This document shows positions 41,297 to 52,609 of a stretch of DNA of 64,000 nt, piece by piece (within the stretch, counting starts at the first letter, position 1; each line of letters starts with the position of its first letter). Both the position numbers and the translations under genes were made by a program. Under the pieces are notes generated by a model. It was given only the letters and a program-made list of their open reading frames with translations, searched no databases and was not told the origin of the DNA. The DNA is from Paramoeba atlantica. Its lineage: Eukaryota; Discosea. The stretch is from NCBI GenBank assembly GCA_977017575.1, contig CDRNVI010000020.1, positions 1 to 64,000 of the forward strand, in the 5' to 3' direction.

Positions 41297-44200
41297 TTTT
41301 TTTTTGCGGCATTGCCTCTATATTTTTACCCAATACTTGAACCCTGTAGGTCCATCGGGGGGGTATATGATTTTAAAACAAGCAATTAAATTAGCAATTT
41401 CATATTTTGGAGCCCAAAACTAGCAATTCGATCTCCCGTAAGTATAAGACCAATAATAACAATTTCTTTTTTAGGCTCTTCGTTAAACGCGGTGGTTGCT
41501 TTCAACTTAGAAGTCACTCGTGCTGCGCGCTTCGCGTTGAAAACTACCTCCGCGTTTAACGAAGAGCCTAAAAAAGAAAATTTAGCCTGGAAAACGGAAA
41601 GATTATAGCCAAAAATAGCCGAATTTCGGGTACAAATGGGGTGATTTTCGCATATTTTTGCTCTCAGAGCACTAAATCCGACATTTGCGCGTGGGAAATC
41701 ACTCGCAGGCATGAATGAAAGCCTACCGAACGTATTGGGTAGAGAATGCGACTCCAACCATACCATTCTTTCGACACAAAAATGCCCCTTTAGGTCCGAA
41801 AAATACTTTTTCACCTTTTTTAGTCAAAAATGGGTCATTTTGGGGGGCGCACCACAGTTCGAAGAAGTGATACCTTGCGAAAACAACTGCGTAGAAAGCT
41901 AGTGTAGGTCCCAAACTATCAAAATACAATAGGGGAAACGATTTTGGAAAAATATTTTCTTTGTCATTTTTTTCGCCAAGTTAAAATTTTTTTCAAAAAA
42001 TTTTTTCCGAAAAAATCCGAACTTGGCGGACCCGTCCTGCGGATACGCGGGGGGGTCACCCCCGGGTAGGGGGGTGGAAAATGCGCGCCAAGACCCCGGC
42101 TACCCTTTCTGCGGTTTTTTTTCGAAAACTAATTTTTTCAAAAAAATTTGCTCGACCATGCCCCCCCCCCTGGACCCCCCCCTGGACCCCCCATTTTTTT
42201 CAAATTTTTTTTTCAGTTTTGGACCAATAATCGAGTGTAGAGCGGTAGTTTTACAACCACCGCAATAACAATAAAAACAAGCAATCCAGGCCCAATCCAT
42301 TCGCGCGTTCCGGACCGGGTCTTTCGACCTCTCCACGGCCTGACTTGTGAACCCTTCCCTTGCTATACGGGAGGGCGCAGGCGCGGGCCTGTGTCGACAG
42401 CGACACGGTCGCGAAACAGGATGCTGGTCGACGGGGAGGAGATTCACTACCCGTGTACTACCTCACTTGGGGTACCTAGCCCTGACGGACTAGGCGTGAG
42501 CATAGACTCTGTCGACGCGACCAGCATCCCGACCAGATGTTCATGGGCGCAAACGACCAGTTCGGAATGAATCCAGCCGGTCGTCATGTGTGACGAGTTG
42601 GCCAGTGGGATCTTCATCCGGGAGACGTCGGACCAACATCCGTGCCTGTGAACGCATGAGGGCTATGTTCATACCCCTTATGAGTTGTGCTGTGGCCTGT
42701 GCATGGCTCAAAGTCCCATTAGAGGTTGAAGCTCGGTGTTTCCCGACGCTTTTTATGATGGTCAGGGCACTTTTGGACCAGGATCCAAAGGATTCTACGA
42801 CCATCGCTTCAAAACGGTGACCAGCAGCGACAGCTTCTGCTCTCTCCGATATTTTATGTTCCGAGGCGTAGCGCTCGGCAAATGACCCCTTTACCCATGT
42901 AGCAGTTCGGACTAAGTCCGTATATTTGTTTTGCTGGACATGTGTAACTGCGAAGTCAAGGACGAGAGCTGTGCCAAGGTCATAGTTTGGCAAGTAAACG
43001 TCACCTGGTCGTGTCAAGCCGCCCCCCGGACCATGATTTCCTAGCGTCTTTTCCCTCTGAGGAGCCAGCTGCGCCTTACTACACTCTTGCGCAAACTGTA
43101 GACAAAGAGAGTTATGTCGTGCCATGATGCCATGTCCAGATTTGCACACTAGAGCGTGGTCCCCATCGAGTCCGATAGACATTTTACATTTTTCCATGGG
43201 ACATGGTTGGACGCTGGGTACAAGTTGTGCTCCGAGCCACCACCTTACCAGTGCGCGGAATTCAGCTGGTGTGAATGCAAAACCAAGGTCTTTGGATGGA
43301 GTGGAAAATGCCCAGTCCCCAGCTCCCTTGCCAGACTGTGAAATCCATCGAGTTCGGGTCTTAATGTCTGCGTTGTAGAATGCTTGCCCGAATTCGTGTT
43401 CTGAAATAATGTGGCTTAACTGTTTTTGCCGTGGTACTGTGCATTTCTCCGAGGCATAGGTTCCTTCCGGTAAATCCGCCTCGATGTCGTTACTCGTTTG
43501 GCGATTATCTTGTTGGCTGTTGGTGATAGATCCTGTGGTCCGGTCAAGTAACGTGATGCCTAGTGCGTTGTTGAAGTCATGAACTGCATCTTCGAAACCT
43601 TCTGCTTCTTGCGGTTCCCAGGAGTCTTGCTCGGCGCCGAATGTCACTGAAGAAATATAAGCCCCGGAGGCATGTAGCTCGGATGAACGAATGCCAAATC
43701 CCCCATGTTTCTTCAGTCGCTGTGCCTGACACCTGGAAACATCATCTAAAGGACAGAAAATCCATTCGAGAGTTTTCATTGTTGCTGAGTCAAGGCGAGT
43801 GCATAAGTCCATGAGTTTACGAAAAGGTGTTGTACGCAGTGCATACGTCATTTGGCAAAATCCGGCACATTGACGAAGTAGCGAAAGGGCAACTTGTGGG
43901 TCTTCTAGGCTTTGTATTGCCAGGAGAGTGTCTACAGCGGGGTCGATTGCATGTTCCTCTAGGTAGGTACGACAAAATTCGGAAGAACCTATGGGGCTCC
44001 CAAGAATAGAAAAATTGCCTTGTAAATTCTTTTGTTCGCGAGGGATTTGATAAAAAATGTCTGTCTGCATTGCTGAAGCAGGGTGGGTGATAATTTCGCA
44101 CTTCTCCGGGTTGAGAAACACTTAGGCCCCACGTCCGCTATCACGCGCAGAGCATTTTGTACTTCGTATGATGGACCTGCCAAGACTCCGTCGTCAAGGT

Positions 44201-46394
44201 ACCAGATGTGGAGCTGAAGTCCTCCGGACGAAGTTTTAATTTCTTCCGAAACTTGGAGAATGACGAGGGAAAAAAGTAGTGGCCCTAAGGGGTCGCCTTG
44301 TTGCGCGCCTTCCTCGGATGAAATTCGGATTTGGCCATAGGTCAGAGCACTTGTAGTACCGTAGCACCACTCCACCCAGCGTGAAAGCTCTGGAAAGTAA
44401 TGTCGTGTCAACGCAATGAAGGCGGCACGAGAAACATTGTTGAACGCGTTCTTCAGATCTACTTTACAGAGGACGAAATCGGAGTTCTCAGAATTTTCGT
44501 GCATTGCTTTTCGACAAAGGTGAATTAGACGCTCAGCTCCAGCAGGTGTGGCTACCCCAAATTGTGTTCCGGCGAAAAGTTCACGTGCCTTCGTTCGTAC
44601 TGCTAGACATGCTGCTTTGCTAGTCAAACGGCGTAATGTCTCCCCGGCAGCTATCGGTCGTACACCACTCTCCCCTTTTCTGAGTGCACACAGCCGCGCG
44701 CCAGCAAACGCTTCTTGCACGTCCAACGGGGCTTTGCCTTCGAGGAGATGATTCGTGAGAGCTGTTAGTGCAGAGAGCGGTGTGACGTCGAGATCTTCAT
44801 TGACGAGTAGTGCAGCTTGAAGGTGTTCTGCCCGCAGCCCCATAGTCCCGCTGGATGATCCTCGGTGAAAACCTTTTAGTGCGTGTCGTACATCCGTTTC
44901 TCCGAGTGTAAGCACCTCCGGGCCTAGGGGAGGCATATCTACGGGCGGCTCAGTGGTGTGACGGGTGGGGTGTTTAAGCAGGAGCTGGGAAAGAGTGTCG
45001 TCGTTATCTGGTGCGAGAGGATCCGCAGTAAGTGCTGCCAATCCCCGTGAAAATTCGCCTTGTCGAACTAAAAGCTCGGCGCGTAGGTTGGCCTTTCGCA
45101 TCTCTTCCTCAAGTGAATGCTCGTCAGGTTCTTTGCGAGGCGACCTTTTCTCTTGTTCAACAATTAGTTTTTTCCAGAGGCCGGAGACGTCTCCCTTCTC
45201 CCAGCGTTCGAGGCAGTTACTTACATGTGACGCGTAAGACATGTGCCCTTTGCGCCCGCCCCTTCTGGGTGCTGCTAGGGTGCACTTTGGGAGCATTGCG
45301 AGCTTAGCCCATCCTCCTACACCAGTGCTACCCAGGGCCTCCTTAAGGGTAGTCGTGAGGACACGTGCCCACTGTAGCCGACACCGGTGAGGAATATCCT
45401 TGCAAGTTGCGCGAGAGAGAGCACTAATCTCGGCCAATGTTGGAAGATATTCGATGGCGTCGTTTTCTTGTGTCGGGTTTACAGCTTGTGGGTTCACCTC
45501 CTCTTGGCAAGGGATGTGAGATGCGATTTTACAGCTCTTCGAGTGTGAGTGTTCTTTCCCTAAGTCGTAGTGGCGATTGCATGTGTGGCATCGGAAACGG
45601 CCTTCTTCTCTCCACCATGAATCCGGAACACTGTCTCCATGTTGCGAGGCAATGTGGTTGAAGTATGCTTGCCAACTTCCACCGTGTGATGGCGCGTCCC
45701 AATTGCAGCCGGGTGCTGGGCAGGCTCTTCGTTGTTGTGATGATTGGAAATAAGGTACAGCTTCATCGTGAGAGGGAGAGTGATTCGGTGGTTCGGCGGC
45801 GGCTGATTGTGTTTGAGTTGCGGATGGCTGTGTCAAACATGCTTCATCAAGATCCATTGCAGGTAGAACTTCCTTATCAGGTGCCGGTTTTCTACCCTTA
45901 GAGTTATGTTTCTCGGGGGCTCGTCGGCCAACTGGCGTTTTTCTGTATCCTTTCAGCTCCCCTCGGAGAACGATGGAGTCCTGTGACATACTATTCGTTT
46001 TTCTGGGTGTCTTTGGAAAACGGCGAACTGAGGAACTATCGGGAGGTTGTCGCTGAACGCTGGCGTGGTTTGACTCTTCACACTCCCCTAATTCGATTCC
46101 CATGTCGGGCGTCCCCCCCTCGACAACCAAAGTGGCACATGCTGCTTCCGTTCGTCTGGTCCATTCGGATGGAACGTGCGCAGGGATCTCGGTGGTGTAG
46201 GCAAGTTCGTTGTAGGTGCTGGGGCCGGATATTAAATGTTTGTTACCCTCGAATTGATCCCAGGAACCAAGTGTGTGCCTTTTTTCTTCTTCAAGGAAAG
46301 ACTTTTGGCTGGTCATGGAAGGAACCGCGTACCTGGAAAAAGATGAAATGAGGAAAATAATTCAACAAGGTACAGAAACTGTATCTTTATCGTT
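41297..46394 (-). CDS. Zinc-finger LINE Z2 with SL 5' end
   Basis: From 5' to 3': SL (46394-46363), ATG at 46316, N-terminal motif WDQFEGNKHL..STYNELAYTTEIPAH, an acidic linker, zinc fingers (CPAPGCNWDAPSHGGSWQAY..HIASQHG; CHTCNRHYDLGK), RT (VRPIAAGETLRRL; KVDLKNAFNNVSR; GAQQGDPLGPLLFSL; WYLDDGVLAG), one frame change near 44125, then FLNPEKCEII, knuckle CPMEKC..HALVC, RLE RHNSL..RPGDVYLP..VLDFAVTH, stop TGA at 42541. The structured 3' UTR (42540-42297) and distal UTR follow, interrupted by an 800-bp insertion (41462-42260), and the poly(A) tail at 41305-41297 abuts Z1. The single break suggests a recent copy. Confidence 0.9.
41462..42260. mobile_element. Unclassified non-coding insertion in the Z2 3' UTR
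   Basis: It is absent from the matching UTRs at 46419-46600 and 51814-52040. The left end has a hairpin of about 30 bp (TTTTTTAGGCTCTTCGTTAA and its complement near 41545-41580), and GCGGTGGTTG recurs inverted at the right end (CAACCACCGC). AATAACAAT occurs at both borders, but the target is itself an AATAAC repeat, so the duplication is unproven. The interior has G/C homopolymers and no credible ORF. Confidence 0.5.
42297..42540 (-). ncRNA. Structured 3' UTR of zinc-finger LINE (Z2)
   Basis: One of five copies of a conserved ~230-base block downstream of the stop codon. It contains a hairpin with stem CCTAG/CTAGG, a 12-bp closing stem GGATGCTGGTCG/CGACCAGCATCC, and a GTGTCGACAG/CTGTCGACAC-type alternative. 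It is presumably the RT recognition site for target-primed copying. Confidence 0.65.
46363..46394 (-). other. Spliced-leader exon copy at the 5' end of Z2 (copy 3)
   Basis: The SL core is identical to the other copies and lies 46 bp upstream of the ATG. Its 5' end is separated by three bases from the 11-A tail of Z3 (46398-46408). Confidence 0.9.
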
Positions 46395-46397
46395 AAC

Positions 46398-49300
46398 TTT
46401 TTTTTTTTGAAACGCGGCATTGCCTCTATATTTTTACCCAATACTTGAACCCTGTAGGTCCATCGGGGGGGTATATGATTTTAAAACAAGCAATCAAATT
46501 AGCAATTTCATATTTTGGAGCCCAAAACTAGCAATTCGAACTCCCGTAAGTATAAGAAGAATAATAACAATAACAATAAAAACAAGCAATCCAGGCCCAA
46601 TCCATTCGCGCGTTCCGGACCGTGTCTTTCGACCTCTCCACGGCCTGACTTGTGAACCCTTCCCTTGCTATACGGGAGGGCGCAGGCGCGGGCCTGTGTC
46701 GACAGCGACACGGTCGCGAAACAGGATGCTGGCCGACGGGGAGGAGATTCACTGCCCGTGTACTACCTCACTTGGGGTACCTAGCCCTCGCGGGCTAGGC
46801 GTGAGTATAGACTCTGTCGACACGACCAACATCCGGACCAGAGGATGCAAGAGAGGATAGAAGCGGGTCCGTAGGTATAGGCCTATGTCGCTACCATTGG
46901 ATCCGTTGGATCTGGCACGCAGATACGCGAAACCATCATTCTGGCTTGTGATCTCATTAACGCAACGTTCAGCTCCGTAAGGAGTTCATTTCGTGCTTGG
47001 CTGCGAGACATGAGTTCTTTCGACGCGTTCGCTCGTTGCGTTCCGATGTCGCGGAGGAGCGCTAAGGCACTCTCACTCCAGGAGCCAAATGATTCCACAA
47101 CCATGGCTGTGAAAAGAAACCCGGCCTCGGTTGCTTCCTGTCGCTGTCTCGCTTTGGTCTGTGCGTAGTGCTCGGCAAAAGACCCTGGGGCCACCCAGCT
47201 AGCATTATGGACTGAGTCCAAATACTTTAGTTGCTGTGCGTGGGTGACCGCAAAATCTAGAACCATGCCTTGCGCTACAGTGCCCTTGGCTAAGGATGCA
47301 GTTGGTAGGAAGACGTCCGCTGGTCTTGTGAGAGCTCCTCCTGGCCCTCGATTTCCCAAACTCTTCTCTCTCTGTGGTTGAAGGAAAGCTTTGCTGCAAA
47401 AGGACGTAAATTGTTGAGCTACGGCATTATGTTGTGAGATTATACCGTGTCCATTCTTACAGAGCAAAGCGTGCTCTCCATTTTTAAGTAAGGGAAGGGT
47501 GCAGCCGTCAGCTGGGCAAGGTTGATCCTCCGGCAAGATATTCATCCCGAGCCACCAGCGTGTCAGAGTCCGAAACTCTGTGTGGGTAAAAGCTTAGCCT
47601 CTGCTCTTGGACGGTGTTACAAAAGCCCAGTTTCCGGCCCCCCTCCCTGATTGAGAAACCCATCGTGCCCTCGTCCTTGCGTCTGTTTTCATGTACGCAG
47701 CCTGGAATTCATTTTCCGATATTGCTTGGCTGAGATGCCTCTGTCGTGGTATAATGGTTTCCTGTTCGGTGGAGTCGGAGGGGAGAGTGTTGTTGAGAGA
47801 TGTGGTATATTTTCGTTTAGCTAGGCGGGACCGGGTGCCTCGTCCCTCATGCTGTTCAGCTAGAGAATTGGGTTTGGCAATGCGTCCAGTGATCGTGTCA
47901 ACTAGATCAGCTCCGACTTTGTCGTTTATGTCCCGGACGGAATCAGAGAATCCTTCTGCTTCGGTTGGTTCCCAGCCATCCATGTTAGCAGAAAAAGTGA
48001 TAGAGGAAACGGTGAAACTGAACCAATATTCGCACTTTTCTCAATCTGGCAAAATTTTTACCTGAACGTTTTATCGCTCCTTTCTTTTATTCTGAATCAT
48101 GGTTCTGCACATTAATTTTATATAATCATTGTGTTTTTTGAATCCATTAGTACTTGTTTATTGCTCTTCTCACCTTTTAATGACATGCACTGGGTGCGGT
48201 GGGTTCTCGTGCCGTTCGAAACTTACGATCAGAAGAAGTTCTTCCTGGAGTGAGAATCAATGTCTGGACTGGATGAAAAACCACTCTCTAGTGGCGCAGA
48301 AAGTTATTTGCTACAAGAAAAATCACAGAGCTCCGCACACCATGGCATTAGTCGGGAATAAATGGGTCTGCACCAAGCATTGTAAAGGGAGGTACGGAGC
48401 TATGGGGCCGCTGTTGCCCAGCAAGAGCCAGCGAAGCGCTAAACAGACTCTCATGTACATCGTTTTGTACTGTAGGGGTGGGCGCCATGTGTCTTCAGTG
48501 GCGGAAACGGAGTTAAGAGTTAAACGGTGATTAAATTGCGTCAATGACTGGATTCCCTCATGGCCTCAGCGCATATAAGGGACGTGAAATTTTGAAAATT
48601 CATAAATTTGCGAATATTGGTTCAGTTTAACCGAGGAAACATATGCAGCTGACTGGTGGAGCAATGATGAGCGGAGTCCGAACCCCCCGTGGCGTTTCGG
48701 TCGTTGGATTTGGTCGCGAGCGGAAAGGTCCAGGTGGGAAATTGCATGTTCCACGGCGTTGAGCAAATATGAATCAAGCCGTTGGCATAATTCCTTGACG
48801 GCTTGTGGTGGGGTTGTGGTGGGGTTGTGCGTAGTGCATATACCATTTGACAAAATCCTGCACATTGCCGTATTAGCGCGAGGGCCACTTGCGGGTCTTC
48901 TAACACTGCGGTAGCTTCCAATGTATCCCGGGCTGGCTCAATCGCGTGTGTCTCTAGGAATTCCATACAGTGCTCCGCAGAGCCAATGGGGCTTCCAAGG
49001 GTGTCGAAGTTCCCATCGTAGCGGATTTTCTCGCTCGGGATATCGGGGAAGAAAACGGAGGTGTGGGCTGAAGCTGGAGGAGTAATAATCTCACACTTGG
49101 TGAGGTTTAGGAAAAGCCCGCACTTCGGCCCTATCTCATCGAGGATGTCTAGGGCCTTCCGGACTTCACTCGGTTCGCCTACAAGTATGCCGTCGTCGAG
49201 ATACCACAACTGTGTTCGTAAGTGAGAGCGGGACGCTATTTCCTTCGTTACCTCTGCTAGGGCCAAAGAGAAGAGAAGAGGGCCTAACGGATCTCCTTGT

Positions 49301-51391
49301 TGCACGCCTTCCGCCGAAGGAATGAAATCGTCACCGAACGTGAGACAGCTGTGGTTTCCGTAGCACCATTCGACCCATGGCGATATTTCAGGAAAATGTT
49401 CGCGTTTCAGGAAAATAAAAACCGGCCTACTTACGTTGTTGAAGGCGTTCCTGAGGTCCACTTTGCAAAAGGTGATGTTGTCGTTCTCCATGTTGTTCCG
49501 CATTAGCCGGCGGCAAAGGTGGATTACCCGTTCTGCTCCAGCAGCCGCTGCAACCCCATACTGTTTGCGTCCGAAAAAGGAACCTGCTTTTTGTTTAATT
49601 GAGAGACACACTGCCTTGCTTACGAGACGTCGAAGGGTTTCTCCTGCAGCTATAGGTCGCACGTCATCATTCCCCTTTTCGAGGGCGCAGAGCCGTGCAC
49701 CAGCAAAGAAGGGGTGTACTTCGTCTGGAGCTTTGCCAGCTAGCAGGTGATTCACAAAGGAAGTGAGTGTCATGAGAGGGTCCATGTTGTGGTCAACGTG
49801 CTCCTGAAGTGCTGTTTGGAGGTGTTCAGGTCTAAGCCCCATGGTTCCAGCAGAGGACCCACGGTGGAAACTATTGACTGCCTTTTTGACCTCAGATTCG
49901 TCGAGCTGCAAAACATCCACTTGCAAAGGAGGTAGGGGACTGGATATAGGGTTTGCGTGAGGACTGGGGTGCTTTTTTTGTAGCTTTTGCAGAGTTTCCT
50001 CATTGTACGGCGCAAGTGGCGCTGCAGTAAGGGCGGCCATGCCTCTCGAATATTCTCCCTGACGGACCAAAAGTTCTGATCGTACCTGAGATTTATCCTC
50101 CACATTCTCATTGCTCTGTTGCTTCGAACGTTTCCTTTCGTTGTCCCTAATCGCTTCGGACCATAAGGTTGCGTATTTTCCTTCAATCCAAAGCTCCATT
50201 CGCTTGAGAATATACGAGGAATATGACGTGTGAGCTTTGCGACCGCCGCGGTAAGGGGCTGGTAGAACGCATTTCGGGAGTATTGCCAGGAGCGTCCACG
50301 CCCTTACTGAATTTTCGTGCACCGCGGAGGAAAGGGCTGTAGTCAAAATTTTGGTCCACAAATATCGGCATCGATGCGGGACGTCCTTACAGGTGCTGAT
50401 TGAAGTCGTGCATATTTCGTCCAATGATGGTATATCGTTGGTGCCGTGAACGTCGTAAAAAGTTTCCCCTAGGGGTTCTGATGGGTGCGGGGAAGAAGCT
50501 GGCTGCACAGATTGTCCTTTGCATTGATTCTCGTGTGATGTCTTCTTGCTGGACGCATAATGCCGTCCACATTCGTTGCACAAGAAGCGTCCTTCGTTAT
50601 CCCACCAGATGCTGGGAATGCTCCCTCCGTGTCGATAAGCCACATGGCTATAATACGATTGCCATTGCCCTCCGTGGGCGTGTGCTTTCCAATTACAGTT
50701 TTCTGCGGGACACTCCCGTTGCCTAGGGCCTTCTTGAGAGCTCGGTATGTTCGTAGTGGTTTCGTCACCTGTCGGCGTTGGGGTTTCGAGGGTCGTTGTT
50801 TGTGATATAGTCTCCGGAAGGTCGCTATCGTATGGACTATGTGGGATACTATGGTCGATCGCTTCCATTGTTCTTGTGTTGGTTTTCTGTCGCGTCTCCT
50901 GAGATTTCCCAATGCCCCGAATTTGTCCTTTAGCACACGGAGATGTGGCCGGTGACTTGCGACGGGAAATTTTTTTCGAAACTGAAACATTAGTGGGTTG
51001 TGTTGTTCGTGAGCTGTGATTTGTGCTGATGAGAACGCGTGCGTGGGTCGTTTCCTCGTCGCCGTCATTTCTGTGTCCAGTGTCTGGTGTTTGCTGGTCA
51101 GTCGAAATTAAGGTGGCTTTCTGACACCAGTCTTCAGGGATGTTTTCCGGGATCGGTGTGGTGTATAGCAATTCGTTATATGAGGTGGGCTGTTTGATTA
51201 GTTGAGCATTCCCCGCAAATTGGTCCCAGGATCCTGGTTGGTGCGCTGCTTCTTCTTGCAGGAACGAATCTTCTTCCATTCGCGTTGACTCTTCAAAGTG
51301 GTGGTCTCCGGACATTAAGGTAGCCGTGTACCCGGGAAAAATATGAGATAAAATATAGTCAACAAGGTACAGAAACTGTATCTTTATCGTT
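46398..51391 (-). CDS. Zinc-finger LINE Z3 with SL 5' end
   Basis: SL at 51391-51360, ATG at 51315. N-terminal WDQFAGNAQL..TSYNELLYTTPIPEN; zinc fingers CPAENCNWKAHAHGGQWQSY..HVAYRHG and CNECGRHYASSK; RT VRPIAAGETLRRL, KVDLRNAFNNVSR, GVQQGDPLGPLLFSL, WYLDDGILVG. The frame is open to a 622-bp DNA element (48011-48632); excising it with one 8-bp duplicate restores SAAYVSS-ITFSANMDGWEP. One TAA (47594-47596) replaces an aromatic codon in the G-aromatic-x-(F/Y)-T block. Knuckle CPADGC..HALLC and RLE RPADVFLP..VLDFAVTH end at TAG (46883). The structured UTR (46850-46597) and poly(A) follow. It is nearly intact. Confidence 0.9.
46597..46850 (-). ncRNA. Structured 3' UTR of zinc-finger LINE (Z3)
   Basis: Same block as in Z2. 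The hairpin at 46790-46809 has stem CCTAGCCC/GGGCTAGG and loop GCGA (minus strand). The long stem 46724-46735 with 46833-46844 differs from Z2 at two positions, both of which keep pairing as G-U in the minus-strand RNA. Confidence 0.7.
48011..48632. mobile_element. Non-autonomous DNA transposon with 8-bp target duplication
   Basis: The 24-bp terminal inverted repeats start GG(T)(G/T)AAACTGAACC and end AATATTCGCA with one mismatch. GAGGAAAC is duplicated at 48003-48010 and 48633-48640. Eight-base duplications are typical of hAT and P-type elements; the interior has no transposase, so the superfamily stays open. It is inserted in the coding region of Z3. Confidence 0.85.
51360..51391 (-). other. 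Spliced-leader exon copy at the 5' end of Z3 (copy 4)
   Basis: The identical 32-base core lies 44 bp upstream of the ATG at 51315. The flank on its 5' side is coding sequence of LINE C8. Confidence 0.9.
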
Positions 51392-51395
51392 AAAG

Positions 51396-51567
51396 AGGTG
51401 GCGATGGCGTCGATGGTGCGGGGGGTGGAGACCTCTTTGAGGGCGAAGCGGTCGGATGCGTCCCCACGACAGCGATGGTTGGAGGAGACTTTGGGGCAAC
51501 AGGCGCTGTCTTTTTCCTGCGGCGAACGGGGGCGAGAGGCAAAATCACAGGAGCTGCTCCTGTTTCC
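51396..51567. repeat. 172-bp direct repeat flanking the Z1-Z3 block, copy 2
   Basis: Partner of 37189-37360; see there. The sharp ends coincide with the SL end of Z3 on one side and the poly(A) tail of Z1 on the other. Confidence 0.85.
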
Positions 51568-51642
51568 TTTGCCTTGGAGCGGGTGACCACTCCCATGAAG
51601 AAATAAGAATAAGTAAAAGAAAGCAACAAGTGCCTGTTAGCT
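51396..51642 (-). CDS. C-type LINE C8, 5' UTR and N-terminal codons
   Basis: The ATG at 51596-51594 opens MGVVTRSKAKETGAAPVILP and continues about 67 codons into the Pro-rich region, where Z3 begins. Codons from about 12 onward are duplicated at 37360-37189. The upstream UTR leads into an 18-bp repeat array. A CACTTGTTG stretch upstream of the ATG resembles the SL 3' end but is too short to call. Confidence 0.8.
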
Positions 51643-51652
51643 TCTTTGGTGT

Positions 51653-51784
51653 TAAGATCACTTTTTGTATTAAGATCACTTTTTGTATTAAGATCACTTT
51701 TTGTATTAAGATCACTTTTTGTATTAAGATCACTTTTTGTATTAAGATCACTTTTTGTATTAAGATCACTTTTTGTATTAAGAT
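51653..51784 (-). repeat. 18-bp tandem repeats upstream of LINE C8
   Basis: About 7-8 units of ATTAAGATCACTTTTTGT (plus-strand reading), nearly perfect. They lie immediately upstream of the C8 5' UTR; 5' repeats are also known in the trypanosome CRE-clade element SLACS, so a promoter role is conceivable. Confidence 0.9.
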
Positions 51785-52609
51785 TTTTTTTTAGGGGGGG
51801 AGAAGTATAAAACGCGGCATTGCCTCTATATTTTTACCCAGTAGACGAACCAAGTAGGTCCATTGGGGAGGGGAATATGATTTGTAAACAAGCAATCAAA
51901 TTAGCAATTCTTTTTCTTTCCACAGATGTACCTTTACTTTTTCTGAGCCCAAAACTAGCAATTTAATCACCCCTAAGTATATACTACAAACAAGAAACAG
52001 TAAAAATTGAAACAAGCAATCCAGGCCCAATCCATTCGCGCGTTCCGGACCGTGTCTTTCGACCTCTCCACGGCCTGACTTGTGAACCCTTCCCTTGCTA
52101 TACGGGAGGGCGCAGGCGCGGGCCTGTGTCGACAGCGACACGGTCGCGAAACAGGATGCTGGCCGACGGGGAGGAGATTCACTGCCCGTGTACTACCTCA
52201 CTTGGGGTACCTAGCCCTCGCGGGCTAGGCGTGAGTATAGACTCTGTCGACACGACCAACATCCGGACCAGAGGATGCAAGAGAGGATAGAAGCGGGTCC
52301 GTAGGTATAGGCCTATGTCGCTACCATTGGATCCGTTGGATCTGGCACGCAGATACGCGAAACCATCATTCTGGCTTGTGATCTCATTAACGCAACGTTC
52401 AGCTCCGTAAGGAGTTCATTTCGTGCTTGGCTGCGAGACATGAGTTCTTTCGACGCGTTCGCTCGTTGCGTTCCGATGTCGCGGAGGAGCGCTAAGGCAC
52501 TCTCACTCCAGGAGCCAAATGATTCCACAACCATGGCTGTGAAAAGAAACCCGGCCTCGGTTGCTTCCTGTCGCTGTCTCGCTTTGGTCTGTGCGTAGTG
52601 CTCGGCAAA
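51785..52609 (-). CDS. Zinc-finger LINE Z4, 5'-truncated copy close to Z3
   Basis: It holds only the last ~98 codons (ending MRSQARMMVSRICVPDPTDP, stop TAG at 52313), the structured 3' UTR (52290-52035) and the tail ending in CCCCCCCTA plus eight A residues. From the 5' break at 52609 to about 52010 it is almost identical to Z3, so it is a recent, strongly truncated copy, as expected from incomplete reverse transcription. Confidence 0.85.
52035..52290 (-). ncRNA. Structured 3' UTR of zinc-finger LINE (Z4)
   Basis: Practically the same sequence as the Z3 block, including the GCGA-loop hairpin and the long stem with two G-U pairs. Confidence 0.7.

Noticed and set aside
40869-41333. Separate small gene upstream of LINE Z1
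   Set aside because: It is in the same frame as the following 2A-like motif and zinc fingers, interrupted only by one TGA, and begins at the poly(A) end of Z2. It is better read as the N-terminal part of the Z1 ORF.
51545-51769. QKVILI-repeat ORF over the 18-bp array
   Set aside because: The reading frame exists only because the unit length is a multiple of three. The array is non-coding.
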